This document shows, one piece after another, positions 47,133 through 61,149 of a stretch of DNA of 64,000 bases. The stretch is from Ashinkailepas kermadecensis. Its lineage: Eukaryota; Arthropoda; Thecostraca; Neolepadidae. The notes under the pieces were generated by a model, which ran no database searches, had not been told where the DNA came from, and worked only from the letters and a program-made list of their open reading frames with translations. The position numbers and the translations under genes are program-made. The stretch is from contig JAOTOM010005149.1 of the NCBI GenBank assembly GCA_034440615.1, forward strand, positions 248,001 through 312,000. The letters run 5' to 3'. Position 1 is the stretch's first letter, and every line of letters starts with the position of its first letter.

Positions 47133-49934
47133 TTCTCTCTCCCCCCCCCACACATCCTCTCTCTCTTTCTCCGTGACCCCCATTCTGTGGCGTGCGGCGG
47201 TTTTTGTGCGCGCTCGGCGGTGTCCGTATATGTGTCAGTGGTGGCGAGGAGCTCCGACCGTCTGTCGCGGCCGGCCGCCCGGTCACTGAACTCGTCGGCA
47301 TGTTCCAGATTCGGCGATACCGTTGTACGGCGCCGCCGGCTCCGCGATCTCTTTCGTAGCCGCGTCGCGCCGCCCGAAATGAGAACGAAAGTGCGGCCGG
47401 TCGGCGCCCCTCCGATCTGGCCGGTGCCGCACCTGATGCGCACCTGTATCGGCGTCGGCGCCGGCGCCCGACACTGGCCAGATCAGGTCAAGATCATGAT
47501 TTGTAGCGCCCCATCTTTGTCTGGGCGCTGGTGTATCTCGCTGGGCCGGTGGTTCAGCTTCGAATCTGAGCGCGTTGACTTCGCCGTGTGGTATGCTATT
47601 TCGGTTGTGGGATGCATCAGCCAATTTTGGCCATTCCGCACCAATCTTGGCCATTGCGCGCCAATCTTGGCCAAGACAGAGGCTAACGGTTAAAGTTCGA
47701 GATCCGTTAGGTGCTAGTCACTGGTCAACTCATTTTAGAATGAACTCCTTTGATTTACTCAACACAGTGCTCTGCTACCACTGGAGGACAGGTTTTGGCA
47801 GATTTTCAGAACAATGGAGGAGGATAACAGAGAACAACAAAACCAGTCGCAGTCGGACAGATCACACACGAGTTGGCCACCATTGCAAGCTATGGGTAAT
47901 GCTGGGAATGGGGTAGGGTGAAAAAGTCCTGGACACTACGTAGATTTAGGCAGCTAAGCACCAAGCTTGTAAAGACGCCTTCTTTTTTAATCAACCCACA
48001 CACCTTCCTTTTCGGTTCCCATGACGTCGGAAAGGCTATAAAGAGTGGGTTTTCTCGGAACATAACAGTGAATCTGATTCCAACCGAGTCTAAGTGCACT
48101 ATCCTCTCAGCATCAACTAGAAGGCAAGAATTGTAATCTGGCATTATATGTACTCAACAAGGTTACGTGGTCTCTTGCTTCACAAATTGGATATGCACCT
48201 GGTCCCAGCGGGTACACTTCAGCAAATCAACAGACTTCAACGCAGTTCCTGACACATCAGGGAGACTGCAACGCAGCACGGCATGGAATCTCGCCATGAC
48301 TTGGAGCCAAGAAATTACCATTCCCGACGCTGCGAGAGATCTCATTGCCTCGTTGGTCGGTCAGGAACTCGCTTTGCCTGTCGCAGCATTTTCCATGCTG
48401 CAACCGAGCTCAGCTCAACTGAATCCCAGACGATAAGAAGAACGGACGTGAGTTTTCGGTTGCATTGCACCCCGCTGGACCGGAGGCGGCTGCCTGTGCT
48501 GGCAACACCCCAACAAAGTCCGATCGACACGAGACCGAACAAATATGCATTGACGCAGTCCGTTCGCTACTCCACGGTAGTCTGTTCTATTGTCATAGTT
48601 TGTGTGACTGCTTACGTTCGCGTTATATTTTTGTGTCTGATTAAGCTGCGACTCGCCTGCTACGGAGCCACAGTTCCAGTCAGGCACGCCAGGATCTGCC
48701 CGTCTGAACGGCTCGACGTGATAAAACCGCTAGGTTTTCTCCGGCCGAAGCATGCACGGCGCCTGAACTACTCGGGCGCATGCTGAATCAAGATCGCCGG
48801 CATAGGCGCGCTCGTGCAGCTTCCGACGCCGCTCAGGCGCCCGGTGTGTCGGCAGGCTGCCGCTCAGCCCGGGAGGCCACCGTGCGAGCTGGCAGCGGCG
48901 AGGATCCGTCGGACACTGGCCAACTTTCCCGCGGCGGGCCGGCGGCGGCTCGCTTCACTTTCCACGGACGTTGACCCCATCGAGGTCGGACGTCCGTACG
49001 ACTCAAAATGCCGCCGTAAAACATGGCGCTGCGCCCTTCCTGGCGGGTGGAATGGCCGCCACAGCAGAACCGCCGGCCGACGGCCCTGACGGGCTGCCTC
49101 GACGGCGGTTCGCCGCTGTTCACCTGACTCTAAGTTCAATGCTACGCCTCCCAGCCACGGTGACATCGCAGACAGCGCTCAGCCAACGGGCAGCAGACAG
49201 GTACCGCTGAGTACGAGCAGTGCCCGAGCGCACTAGGTGGCATGATATGCTCGGACGCCGAGTATACAAATGCTTATAAGCCGGGTGGACCCATAAGCCG
49301 GGAATGCGGAATTGCACACATCGCCACCAAACCAAAACAACATCCGCAGCTGTGAATGTCATGGCACCTGGACCTTGAAGTAGGAATTCACGGAAAAGAA
49401 GCACTTCTGGTTAGACAGATACATGAGCAAGGTCGCTACCAGGTCGCTGTCAGGGTTGGGCGAGTGTTTTCGAGGTCGTTTCTTCCGCTTCGATGTCATA
49501 GGACTTCGTGGCTACGAAATTCAGCGCAACGCTATTTATGGCTGCAGTTGGTGGTGACCGAGTCGAGCTAAAACCGAAAGCCCAGACTGGGCTTTCACTG
49601 GTCATTGCCCAATGGTGTCAACTGAAAACGCCGCACCCAGACCCAGGTCCAACTCCTGAGCTCTGCGCCGGGCTGCCGGCGGTGCCTGGCATTCTCACAC
49701 AGTGGCGGACCGGCAAAACACAGACACAAAACACACCGACTCGAGGCCGAAAAACCGTCTGGGATTGCCAGCATCAGCCTGAGCACCCACACGCGGTGGC
49801 GCCACGTTTGCCCCGTGCATCAGTCAGACGAGTGTGTTGACCGTAACATTGCACTCTCTCCGGCATCCGGATTCCCACCGGCGGGGTCACACCTTGCAGA
49901 GGTCCGCAGAGGTCTGTCGGGAACGCGCTGAGGG

Positions 49935-50335
49935 CCTGTTCAACAGTGTCTGATGGGGATCCCTGACAGGAGAGCTTGCCGAGCACTTCCTGAAGGACCG
50001 CTTGAGAAGATTTTCTTCCGGAGGATTCCCGACCTCCCGAGATGTGCTTGCCGGGACCTGCCGAACGATGTCTGTTGGGCCCTCTCAAGGTGTGTCTTCG
50101 GGGCCTTTCGAGCAGCGTCTTCTGAGGCTTCTCGAGGTGTGTCTTCGGGATATCCCGAGGTGTATCTTCGGGCCCTCCCAAGGTGTGTCTTAGGGACCTC
50201 TTGAGATGTGTTTAGGGACCTCTCGAGGTGCGTATTCGGGACCTTTCGAGGTGTGTCTTCGGGCCCTGCCAAAGTGTGCCGTCGAGACCCTTCGATGTGT
50301 GTCTGTCGGGACGTCTCGAGCAGCGGCTCCCGGTC
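49935..50335. repeat. 24-bp minisatellite
   Basis: About 16 degenerate copies of a unit of about 24 bp with core GAGGTGTGTCTTCGGGACC. Divergence is higher at the left edge. Frames open on both strands because the unit is eight codons. Confidence 0.88.
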
Positions 50336-50474
50336 AGCCCTCAAGACGTTGCCGCGGGGCCCCGTCTGCAGCCATGATCTATGGTCTGGGGCTCCGCTGG
50401 GATCGGGCTGAGTGACCGGCAGCCGGACACGGCCTCCAAGTCGGTCAGGCGGAGTTTCATTTTCGCTGGCGAGC

Positions 50475-50512
<38 letters not shown>

Positions 50513-50513
50513 A
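50475..50513. repeat. GGC trinucleotide repeat
   Basis: Twelve to thirteen uninterrupted GGC/CGG triplets inside a CpG-rich patch. Confidence 0.95.
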
Positions 50514-50639
50514 CGGGTTGGACGTGCGGCGGCGCCGGGGCGCTGGCCGGCCGGGCCGTGACACCGGGCGGGCCGGCCGGCGGTCAACGGCCTGCCGTCG
50601 GGCGTCGACCGGCCCGGCCCGACTCCGCCCACCACCATT

Positions 50640-50960
50640 GCCGACCACGGCCACCGACCACGGTCACCCACCCACCATGATCACCGGCCACAACCACCCA
50701 CCACGATCGCCGGCCACGGCCATCGACCACGGTCACCCGCCCACCATGATAACCGATCACAACCATCGACCACAACTATCGGCACCACGAACATCGACCA
50801 CAACTATCGGCACCACGAACATCGACCACAGCCACCAACCACGGTCACCCACCCACTATGACCACAGGTCACAACCACCCACCATGATGACCGATCACAA
50901 CCACCGATCACTGCCACCCACCACGGCCAACCGGCCCCAACACAACCGACCACGGCCGAC
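50640..50960. repeat. Degenerate CCACCGACCACGG-type array
   Basis: Irregular tandem repeats built from ACCATGATCACCGG, CACAACCACC and CATCGACCAC segments, with two exact neighbouring copies of ATCGACCACAACTATCGGC near 50765-50810. Confidence 0.75.
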
Positions 50961-53900
50961 CATCGTTCAGCTCCAGCCCACCCACAGCGCCGACCCCCGG
51001 CATCACGGCCCCAGTTCTGGGACGCCCGCGTACCTTCCACTTGTAAGAAATATAACTTATACTCGGGAATGAAGAATGAAATTGGACAACTTTCGCAAGA
51101 TAAGGCAGGCGAGCGAGATAGCAAGATTGTTATTTTGAGCAAGCGGGACCCAGCAGGACCCACTCGGCCGGATTCAGTCAACAGAAAACAAAGCTTATTG
51201 GAATGCAAAAATGTTGGTAAATGTTCCATGAATTCAGAACGATATAGTTGTGAACAGTAATGAAATGAATACACAGGGACCAAGAAGTACTTTAGCAGGT
51301 TTTCCATTATCTTCTATACCCACAGATACGGACGGAGTCTCCATTGAGGATGAAGTGGGTAGATGTTCTCGATAAAAAACTAAATATGCTGATGCAATGG
51401 ACGTCACATGGCAGACATGAACCTGGAAACCACGACATCCCTGCAGGCATTTTACCGAGGGTTCTTATTTTCGTAGCTTAGTTTTCCAGCTTAAAAAAAA
51501 TACACTTCGAACTGGGAAAACTGATAAACAACACCATATTACAGCGATTTTGCTTATCCGTTGTTCCACCAAGACGCGTGGTTCTGGAGAGCGCTGGAAA
51601 CAATCTCCCCGCATACCACACACACACAAACACAAATACGGCGGGGTTATCATACGTGAGTCACATCCCTGCAGAATTGATGGTAAGAAATTTCACATCG
51701 GGATAATTTGCATCGGGTTGTATAATACTTGAGTTATGTAAGCAATCATCCTTATTTAAAACGAAGACTCTGAAGACATTTCGTGCTTTGTCCTATGCTA
51801 AGCGCATTTGTAGCAGTGTATGACATGTAGCAGTGTCACATGTAGCAGGTCACACAAGCCGCCGGGAGACAGAGCACCCCTGAGAGGCCAAAGTGCGATA
51901 AGAACCAACGGCGACCATAGCGGGCGTCATGTGGGGAGGTCTTTTTTTGGTAATCTCGGCCCTGTGATGGCCCCAATGGTGAAAATAGTAGAACTTTTGC
52001 GTATAAATGCTTCTGACTTTGACAGGGAGATGGGTAGTGAAGACATTCTGTTTGAAGGACGTGACGAGAAGTATAATTTCTTTTTTGTAAATTGTGCACA
52101 CCGAAAACGCCTCAAGACCGTGGGTGGTAGCAATAAATATTGGTTGTAGCTGCAGTGATAAGCATAGTAACGCAAAGTATAGCACCATGAAACTTGATAG
52201 TTAAGAAGTGTGACTGACCAAACACGACTAAGAAAGCTCTTCCCGGAGTATAAGGTCGTATCGAGGAGTCGCTATTTCCGTGCGAGTTCACTGTGGTGTA
52301 GATTCGCTCCAGAGTAACTTCGCACCAATCTACCAAGTCTATAGTCTTAGTGTAGCTGTAACGTTGGTGAAGCAGAACAAACAGGCATATAAACTAATGG
52401 CTAATATGCAGGGGTGTTGTTTTTTACTTTTCAGAGGGTACGTGCCCCCTCAACGTTGGCTTTACCCCCCAATAATTTCGACTTTTAACATGGGACTTTA
52501 TGGAGCACTGGTGTTTCACCTTACTCTTGCTATCATTGAACTATGAAAATAAGCAGCTGTGATAGGTGCGATTTCAGCAAAACATAATGATGCTGCTGAA
52601 TGGAGCTATCAAAATGGCACTGGTGAGATTTCTTGCTGGAGGTTCCCGAGCCCAGCAATTATCGACTTATACGACAAATGTAATGGAGCTATCGAGAAGT
52701 ATCACTTCAGAACGTTGTTCATGGTAGGTTCTTCCTGCTTGACAGGAAATGTTTGCAATTCGCTTATATATGTGGCAAAAGGGAAGCTCTATGAAGTTAC
52801 TGGGCTAATTTCCTATGTGCAATGCAGCACAGCTGATATAAATGCAGATAGCAAGGATCAATTTCAATCGTTTCACACAATCGCGCACTCAAGAAGATTG
52901 AATGATTGATAACTTCCCCACGCTTACCCTCTACTTATGCAGTTTATTTGTGCCATGAAGTAGATGGGTACATGTAGTGCCTATCAGTCTTCCTGTGTTG
53001 CATAAAGTGCAATAAGTACAACGGGAAATCGGTAATCGCCAGAAGATACCACGTGCGCCAATACACAGGCTGAATGAGCCGTTGACGTCCTATTCAAGCC
53101 AGGAAGAACCGCCACGTGCTTTTCAGTCAGGCCCGGGAGACGGCTGCCGGTCGAGTTTAACCTTGAAGATGAATGAGTTGTTTGGAGGCTGCCGGGGGAG
53201 CGGGGCACGTGTGCCGGAGGGACTCACCTCGGTGAGCGATGTGCCGTCTGTCAACAGTGCACCTGCCGACGCTGCTCCCGCCGCCAACGTCGGCCCGCTT
53301 CTCGGCCGGCGATCCGGTCAGGCGACGCACACCCGCCACACACCGGGAGCTCCACGCGCCACGCACACACTCGCCGACCGCCGCGCGCCGTCTGACACCG
53401 GCCGGCGCCATTGGAGCTCAGCGCAGGCCGGCAGCGCGCATGCGCGGCCGGCCCGCCTGACCTTAGCAGGGATGAACTGCCGGCCTGGATCTTCCGCGAC
53501 CGCGACGGCGACAGCTACGTGTGCAGAAACCACCCGGCGGCCCGTTCCTTCCGCCCCGGCCCAAACCGCCTTGACGGGCGGGCGGACGCGCCGCGTATCC
53601 CCCCCCCCCGGCTCCTCCCCCGCGGGCCGGCAGCGGGTGGGGCGGTCAGCGGCCCGCCGGCCTCGCGCCGTGTCCATGGCCTTCGCCGGCTGTCAAGGCG
53701 AGCGCGGGGTCACTGCCGTGTTTTAGTTCGTTCACTGGCGGCGGTCGGCGGTGGGTGACGTCACTAACACCGCCACACGGGGCAGGACGCTGCCGGCCGT
53801 GTTTGCCGCACTGATGGCCACCACTCTGGCCGGTGCGGGTGGGTGATGGCAATGCTAGGAAGGTGAATATTCGTGTTTGTGGGTAGCACGAACTAGAGAT

Positions 53901-54099
53901 ATGGCGTCGGTTCGAATGGATTACCATATCATTAACTAGACATAATGCTGTATCTCTCAATTATGTTGTAATGTCATAAGGTTTTCCGAATTATTACGAA
54001 CCACAGTGGCTCATCTGGGTTAAGCCTGTAATGAGAAGATGTTATAAGCCTGGGAAAAAAGATACTCAGCACCCCAACCAATACCACATCCTAAATTAC

Positions 54100-54790
54100 A
54101 AAGAAACTATCCATCAACATCCTACACACCTACTAATACCTATCTAGCCCTGTTCACTCGATCCCGCGTAACACACGCGTGGATCGAGTGCCCCATCAAT
54201 AGCTTCCAACTCCATCCATGCCTGCTTAAAGGGACCTGCACCGTGTACACCTACTAGCATAAACCTCACCCCATCCACCACTAATTATAACTAAACAAAG
54301 GATTACAAAATTATTCGCACCCTATTTTCAAATACCTCCAATGAGGGAATCCCCACAACATTAACAGGTAGCCTATTCCATTTATAAAACACCCTATGAC
54401 TGAAAACCTGCTGTCGTTTAGCTATCCTTCATCTTGACATGTCCAATCTGAATTGACGACCTCTATGCAATATTATAAATAGAAGAGCATCATTCAGATT
54501 GACCTTTCCTAACCCTTCAACGAATTTATTCATTTGAATCATATCACCCTTTAATCTCCTATACTTGAGTGAGCACATATATAATGCCAAAAGCCTTTCT
54601 CCATATTCTAAGTTGCCTAGTCCACTGATGGGTCTAGTGGCTTTGCGCTGCCCTCTACTAGTATATCTATATCCCTTTCGAAGTATGGGCTCCATGCCTA
54701 TACAGAATATTCCAAGTGAGGTCCCACATAGGCGAATGTTACAAAGAATGTGACTCTTGTGTCGGATGTACTTATTTTAAGCCGGAATGC
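54100..54790 (-). mobile_element. LINE reverse-transcriptase C-terminus relic
   Basis: Read on the minus strand in successive frames, the conserved end of a CR1/jockey-like non-LTR retrotransposon ORF2 is visible: FAYVGPHLEYSV, AWSPYFERDIDIL, GLGNLEYGERLLAL, LKYRRLKGDMIQ, then QVFSHRVFYKWNRLPVNVV. At least two in-frame stops (one before AWSPY, one TGA after LDMSR) and a frameshift between AWSPY and GLGNL show it is dead. The endonuclease and most of the reverse transcriptase are missing, the usual 5'-truncated state. The exact 3' end is unclear. Confidence 0.85.
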
Positions 54791-54799
54791 AGTGCGCTA

Positions 54800-56960
54800 A
54801 ATCTTGCAGGCTCACTTCTGTAGACAACATTGATATAGAGGGGCGGATTCAAGTGGGTAGGGAAGGAAGAGGAAAAATGTTATTCCCGTGGGACAACATT
54901 AAAAAAGTTTTTAAACTTCCACAGATTTGAATTCATTACTATCCAATGAGTGTTTATTTTAAGTGTATCGTTGCTCCAAGATCGCTATATATGCAAATAT
55001 TGAGCTTCAGTGTGCTAGATTCAACCAGTTGGTAGTGGTAATTCACTTTGGCCACCCAATTGGATTTGCAATTGATAGTGAAAAAGATGACGCCTGCAAA
55101 CGCGAACAGAATAAAACTGTTCCTTGTTGAATTTCTATGTCTTGCATGTACAATCACTCACAGTGTTCTACTTCCAGATTCGTGGGCGTCGTGCGACTTC
55201 GTTTCTATTTGATATCGGAGTAAAACCAATGCTGTTTATCAATCTTCCTTTTTTTCACCAACGTAATGCGGTGCTAAAAAATACGTTAAGTTAGGAAAGC
55301 TAAATCTCGCCGAAGGGTTCTCACTCAGGTTTCGGAGAGTGGGCAAATTATTGGTACGCCAAGAAAGAGCTGCATAGGGGAAGTGTTTTGCCTTTCAACC
55401 TAGTACAATTTGTGCAGGGCACTTCCGCAAACCTTATGGGCTTCAGCGAAATTGAAGAGATGTCCAGTAAACGTTAGCATTTTACAAGCATTTTAAAGGT
55501 TACGGGATTATTTTCGCCCCCAATTGGATTATTCCGCCTTCATAAATACACGTGATGCTGATCTGCAATTTGTGGCCTAATATGTGACAATCTTAATCTT
55601 CATCCGAGGAATTGAAGATAATATCTATTCATGCTGGTTTTGGCACATTCTTACAGGATGGTCATCTCAGAAAAATCAAAAGCAGCTCACATCCACAAGC
55701 TGGACGGATGTGATAATACAAACATTTTCCGTTGCCAGCTTTTTGCCCTTGTAGCGACTACTCAGGTTATGGCAGAAGCCGACTAAGCTGAAAGCAGGCT
55801 GACTTAGTCGTCGGCTCTACTGTGCATGCAAGGAGCTAGAAGTTCTCAGGAAACATAAAAGAAGAAAGCATTCCCTCAGATCTGTTCCTAAGCCAGAACT
55901 GACCTATAATCGAAGAATGGTTATATAATATATAGGTAACACTGCACAATGTGCGGAACAGAAGACTTTTTAAGCGATTTGTTTTCATCATAATGGGAAA
56001 ATAAACACCCTTAATACCAATTCGTGAGTTGTGGCTCTTATATATATAGCCTGAAAAAGGTTGCATTTATGGTTCGATCCAGTACATACACCGGGTTGGA
56101 TGTCATCAGCATGGTTGGTATGAGCATGTTCTTGTCCTGGTTTGACGTCACGTTCGAACCGTTAGACGATTTTTAAGACTTGTAATGGTCGGCGAGCGTG
56201 CATGTTTTGAACAGAGGCCAGGGTTAGATGCTGCTGATTTCAACCACGTGCAAATTTTTATAGACGTTTCCTCAATGGAAATCATGATGTGTCGTGTGCC
56301 GGGCCTGCCGCCCGTCGCACTTTTTACCATCTGCAATTGACGGAAATGCCTCGCGTTCTCGTGGGTATGTTCGGTGGAGGAAAATGATTCGCTTGTGGTT
56401 CTTCATTGATGTACAGTGTGTTGGATTAGTGATGTCACAGCATGACGACTTGTGAGCCTCGGCGATGTGTTGAGCAAAAATATCCCGGGGATTTCACATC
56501 ACGTCTATTTCGCCGTAAGGATGCTGCTGCCAGAGTATGACTGACAGGGTCGTTGTTTACTTACAATTTCAGCTGGATGAGATAGAAATGGCGGCCACTT
56601 CCCCAGATGCCATTCACAATCACAGCAGCTCTCCGCTTCAGGTATCCTTTCAGTCAGTCTCAGCACCACTTTGGGCAGATCCTTCTACGGGAACGTGGGA
56701 AGGGCATAGAGGTGGCATCCTTTCATGGTGAACGTGACGTCATTCTCAGCCACGACCAGATTTATGCGGACTGGTCGCCACTGCTCTGCACGGCGCCATT
56801 AGAGGTGCGGTATCCGGCCTCCCTCCCCCGATCGGATCAGAGCGAGGGGCCTGTGCAGTTGGAAAGGATGCGATTTACATTAATATCTGTGGCTATGCGA
56901 ACTATGCACGTGCATGCATCGATACGCATGCGATATGTATCGAGTCCAGACTGCTTGTGA
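54800..56960. other. Gene-free unique sequence
   Basis: AT-rich, no recognised gene. Visible items are AGGGGCGGATTCAAG near 54838 (hAT-like end, unpaired), a near-palindrome AGCCGACTAAG...CTTAGTCGTCGGCT near 55777-55816, and a 69-nt segment at 56573-56641 bracketed by good splice sites. Confidence 0.5.
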
Positions 56961-56967
56961 AATGTCT

Positions 56968-57085
56968 ACGCTTTTTGACTGCCGGGCTGTCAAGAAGTAT
57001 CTGCGAGTTTGGGTTGCCGGGCTGTCAAAATGTGTTTTTGCGAGCTTGGATTGTCGGGCTGTCAAGAAGTGTTTGCGAGTTTGCT
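56968..57085. repeat. 36-44 bp tandem triplication
   Basis: Three copies of a unit containing TGCCGGGCTGTCAAGAAGT and TGCGAGTTTGG. Confidence 0.85.
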
Positions 57086-57786
57086 ACGCAACCGATATGA
57101 GTAATACTGACGAAACGCGGGTTGTGCTTAGCGTTGTGTCGCGTCGACAAACGTCTCCATTGGCTGACTTTATGTGGGAGAATGTGTGAACCTAGAGCGA
57201 TGGGCACATTTTATCAGAGAGCACTAACGTTTATCTTGTGTGAGCCAATTGCATTGCATGCATTGGTGACATTGAAATTGGTAGCTAATTCCAAGCATTA
57301 TTTGGGCATGCTTTATAGCACTGGAATATTGGTACTTGTTTGGAATTGTGAAGTTTTCCTTTTGGATTCGCTAATCAGTTTTGCTCAGTTTTTCTTCTGC
57401 AAACTCGAACGAAATGTGACACAACAGCATCATTAGACAAAACAAGGGCCAAGGAACCAGAAGCCGCGAACAAAGGTAGGGGAAGGAGCCAGGAGCTGCG
57501 AAAGCAAACGGCCCAGTGCATGAAGACAATCAATGTTGCTAAGTTTGCTGGTGGAGCCCACCCCACAGGGTCCCATATTAAGAGAACAAGAAGTTGTTGG
57601 GACCACGGCAAAGATGGTGGGGCTCCCAAGCCCAACCAAAAGTACAGGAAACCACACCTGCTGAGGAGGCCACAACCAACTACCCTGCAGAAGCCCGTCG
57701 GCCAGCCTGTGGAAACGCAGAACGTCACCGTTCCGTGGAAGCCGTGGCTGTAGGGGCGATGGCCGTAGCCGCCGGCGGAGGCAGCA

Positions 57787-57940
57787 GTGCACCTGTAAAG
57801 ACTCGCAGCAGGAGCAGTCTATAAAGACGCACAGCAGGAGCAGTCTGTGAAGACGGGCAGCAGGAGCACTTGTAAAGACTCGCGGCAGGAGCACCTGCAA
57901 AGACTCGCGGCAGTAGCACCTGTAAAGACGGGCAGCAGCC
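57787..57940. repeat. 26-27 bp minisatellite
   Basis: Five to six copies of a unit containing GTAAAGACTCGCAGCAGGAG with GGGCAGCAG variants. Confidence 0.85.
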
Positions 57941-60227
57941 GGCCAGCCGGCGGTCTCCGCAGGTGTTCCCGGGAGTGCGGGCGGCCGGCGCCGTACCACT
58001 TTCGATGCTTTCTCCGCGCCCGGACAGTCCGCTGACGCGTCGGCGCATTCGCGGCACGCGCGTGACGCATCGCGACGTAACGCGACGGAACGACCGACGA
58101 CGGCCCGGCCCGGCAGCCGGAAGTCGGGTCACTCGTCACCGCCGGCGGGCACTGGCAGACGGAGCAGGCGGCTCCGGTTTCGAAACATGGTTCCGGTGCG
58201 CAGGTGGGACCGAGTCAGGCCCGCGGAGGGTGCAAGTCTTTGTTGCGCGTCAGCGTGCATGCAGTACTCACAGCGCGCTTCTCGTAAATTGCACGCCAAT
58301 CGAATATCCGGTTCTCGTTCTGAAGTTTGCGATAACATGCACTGAAAAGCAAATGCTTAGATGGCAGACGTGGGGTACTTAGATGTACTTCAGAGTCTAT
58401 GATGTGCTTTGTTTAGTTCGGAAGCACATTGGCCCATGCTGCCATTTCCAATGGCCGCATGACTGAATTGACTGAAAATCGTAAACACCACACAATGCAG
58501 GCATAAATAGAAAAGGATAGTCGTACAAGGTCAGCGGTACTTCAACAAACCTGACTTAGCCAGCCGATCAAAAGTAATCAAAGATCAAAAGATCAAATGA
58601 CCCAAGCCCTTCTTGGTAACGCAATCCTACCAAGAATGGCTAGAATAAAGTGGAGCCTAGATAGCCTGATCTAACACTGAAGGCCATAATTTTGCAACGT
58701 AAGCTTTTCGGTCCACGATCGAGTGCTCGACCATTATATGAAAGTTCTCCCCATTCTGGCCTGCACGTGAGAATGTTGCGGTGGTTTTCCAGCTACCACT
58801 CGGCCTTCCTTGCGTCCCTGCACCGTGCCAGTAACTTCTTTCAGCGGCTGCTCGGATATGCTGGTTAGGAAGATTGACGATTCTCCAAACAGGCAACTAA
58901 GTAGTGCCTTGAGCATAGGAGTTTGTGAGTTCAGGTATACAATTGTGATATCAGTTGAATAACAACGGGAACATACTGAACATAACACCAAACAATAACA
59001 ACAAGAATGACTGAGACAAATATTACATTCTAAGCCAAATACTGTAATACAATTAATAGCAATAATACCATATAAATTATCAAGGCAAGACGTATTCAAC
59101 ACGAATGATGTACGTCAATATAATGACCAGTAATCGGCTTGTCGGAGAAGCCACGAATGGGGTTAATAATTTTATATCTTCAGGTTTGGACATATTTTGA
59201 ATTGTCTCTGGGTACATTTTGTCAGCCATGCAACATAACGTAGCCTGGTGCAATAAGATAATCCTTTGAGCATTAGCATAAAGGAGTCCATCACATGGCG
59301 TAGTGCGTGCTTTAAACAGACTTAATAATAAATTCCATTTCACCTCATCATATTTTATCACCGGAGAATTGACAGCAAACACGACGCGCAACGGTCGTAT
59401 TCCGCGCTGCTGCCTCCGCTGCGCTCCTCAGCAGCCTGATTGACAGCGACGGCTGCGGCGACAGCGATGATTGTGGCGATAGGGCCGGACCGGGCCGGGC
59501 CGCTCATGTCGACTTTTTTCCGGCAGTTACGGAAACCTCAGTCGGCCTTCGCCCTGGCTGTAATGAAGGGCACTGACTCCAGTAATGGGCATCTATGCGC
59601 AGGCTACAGTCCTGTTATGGACAGGGGATTTCATCAGACCTTGCCAGTGGGACACAGGTTTCAATAGCGTGTCTGGAAGCTTAAACTTCCTGCGCGCTCG
59701 TGCCGATGATGGATGGTACCATTTCTAAGCCATATTCATGATCTTTATCGATGTAATCAGGCCTGGTTAAGCCCGGTCGCTTGTCAAGTCATGCTTCAGA
59801 TACGCCCTCAATGCTCAGTCGGCCATTTCCTGCGTAATCTCCCACGTTAAAATGTTTTAGTCTATCAACATAAATACACTTCCAATATCGTTACACGTGA
59901 CTTGGTGGTCCGCCGACGCTACACTTTGCTCGCGATGCATCAACGATTCCATTAAGGCATCGGCTTGTCGATGCGTCAATGCTTGAGTAGCACCACGGCC
60001 CATGGCGTTGGCCTTTCGAATGGCCTTTGCCGTGCTTCCCCAAACACTGAGCCGAAGAAAAAACAACGAAGACAAGTTAATCCCTGGGCGCTTCGCTGCA
60101 AACACCTGCAAGCTTCGCCACAACTGTCCCCAGAACATTGGAATGTCGCGTACGCCACATTACGTCACGACATCTTGCTTACCGTCTGCACTTCCTGGTC
60201 ACAATCCGCATGAGGGGGGGCTCCGCA
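57941..60227. other. Gene-free sequence
   Basis: Begins with a CpG-rich patch (to about 58200) and continues as AT-rich unique sequence. No supported gene or element. Confidence 0.5.
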
Positions 60228-60765
60228 ATCTGGAGACCATAAATGGTTTGGGGACCATTGATGGTTTGGAGACCATGGTTGGTTTGAGGACCATGGATGG
60301 TTTGGGGACCATGGATGGCTTGAGGACCATGGATGGTCTGGAGACCATGGGTCGTCTGAAGACCATGGATGGTCTGGGGATCAGGGTCACCCGGAGATCA
60401 TGAGTGGTCTGGGAACCATGTGCGGTCTGGAGACCATGGATGGGCTGGGGACCATGAGTGGCCCAGGGGTTATGAGCGAACTGGAAACCATCAATGGTTT
60501 GAGGATCTTGGATGGTCTGGTGACTATGGATGATCTGGAGACAATGTATGGTCTGGAGCTCATCAGTTCCTCAGAGAGCATGTGTGGTCTGGGTGCCATG
60601 GATGGTCTGGGAACCACGAATGATCCGAGAGACATGGCTGGTCTGGAGACCATGAGTGACTCGAACATTATGAGCGGTCTGGGGTTTATAGGCGGCCTGG
60701 GGACCGTGGATGGTCTGTGGAGCATGAATGGCCTGGGGACCATAGACGGTCTCGGCTCGATGCTG
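60228..60765. repeat. 18-bp minisatellite
   Basis: About 30 copies of an 18-bp unit, GATGGTCTGGGGACCATG and variants, each containing a GGTC...GACC dyad. Eighteen bases equal six codons, so it reads as M-D-G-L-E-T-like repeats in the forward direction and P-R-P-S-M-V-like on the other strand. Repeated ATG codons make many false starts. Confidence 0.93.
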
Positions 60766-60779
60766 GCTGCTGATTAGAA

Positions 60780-61149
60780 AGCACTATACGTGCCCCCTGC
60801 TGGGACAGTGATTGAACATCGCTCAGCACACAGCATTGCAGGCGGACGCTGTCCATGCTCCAGGAGGACGTTCGCCTTTTGGACGTCGGATTGAAGGCCG
60901 AGGCAAGGTCAGCCGGCGGTTTTACATTAGGCGACCGAGGCAAATGACCGCGCTGCTGAACTGCAGAGGCGGAGGTTTGGCCGACGACGCGGTCAATGGT
61001 CCCCACACTGCTTCTGCTGCTGCTGTCAGGTGGGCTGGTCATATACGCAGCAGCCGTGTCGTCTCCCCTCTCCCTGTCCCCTCCCCTCTCCCTCAACTGA
61101 CAGCGGCTCCTGGTCCGGATCAGGCAGAACGCGCTGCCCTGGGCTGGGG
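60780..61149. other. GC-rich gene-free stretch
   Basis: Moderately CpG-rich sequence with a CTCCC-rich run near 61065-61095. Overlapping frames on both strands lack recognisable domains. Confidence 0.4.

Noticed and set aside
60002..60777. M-D-G-L-E-T repeat protein
   Set aside because: Product of the 18-bp minisatellite; multiple frames are open on both strands.
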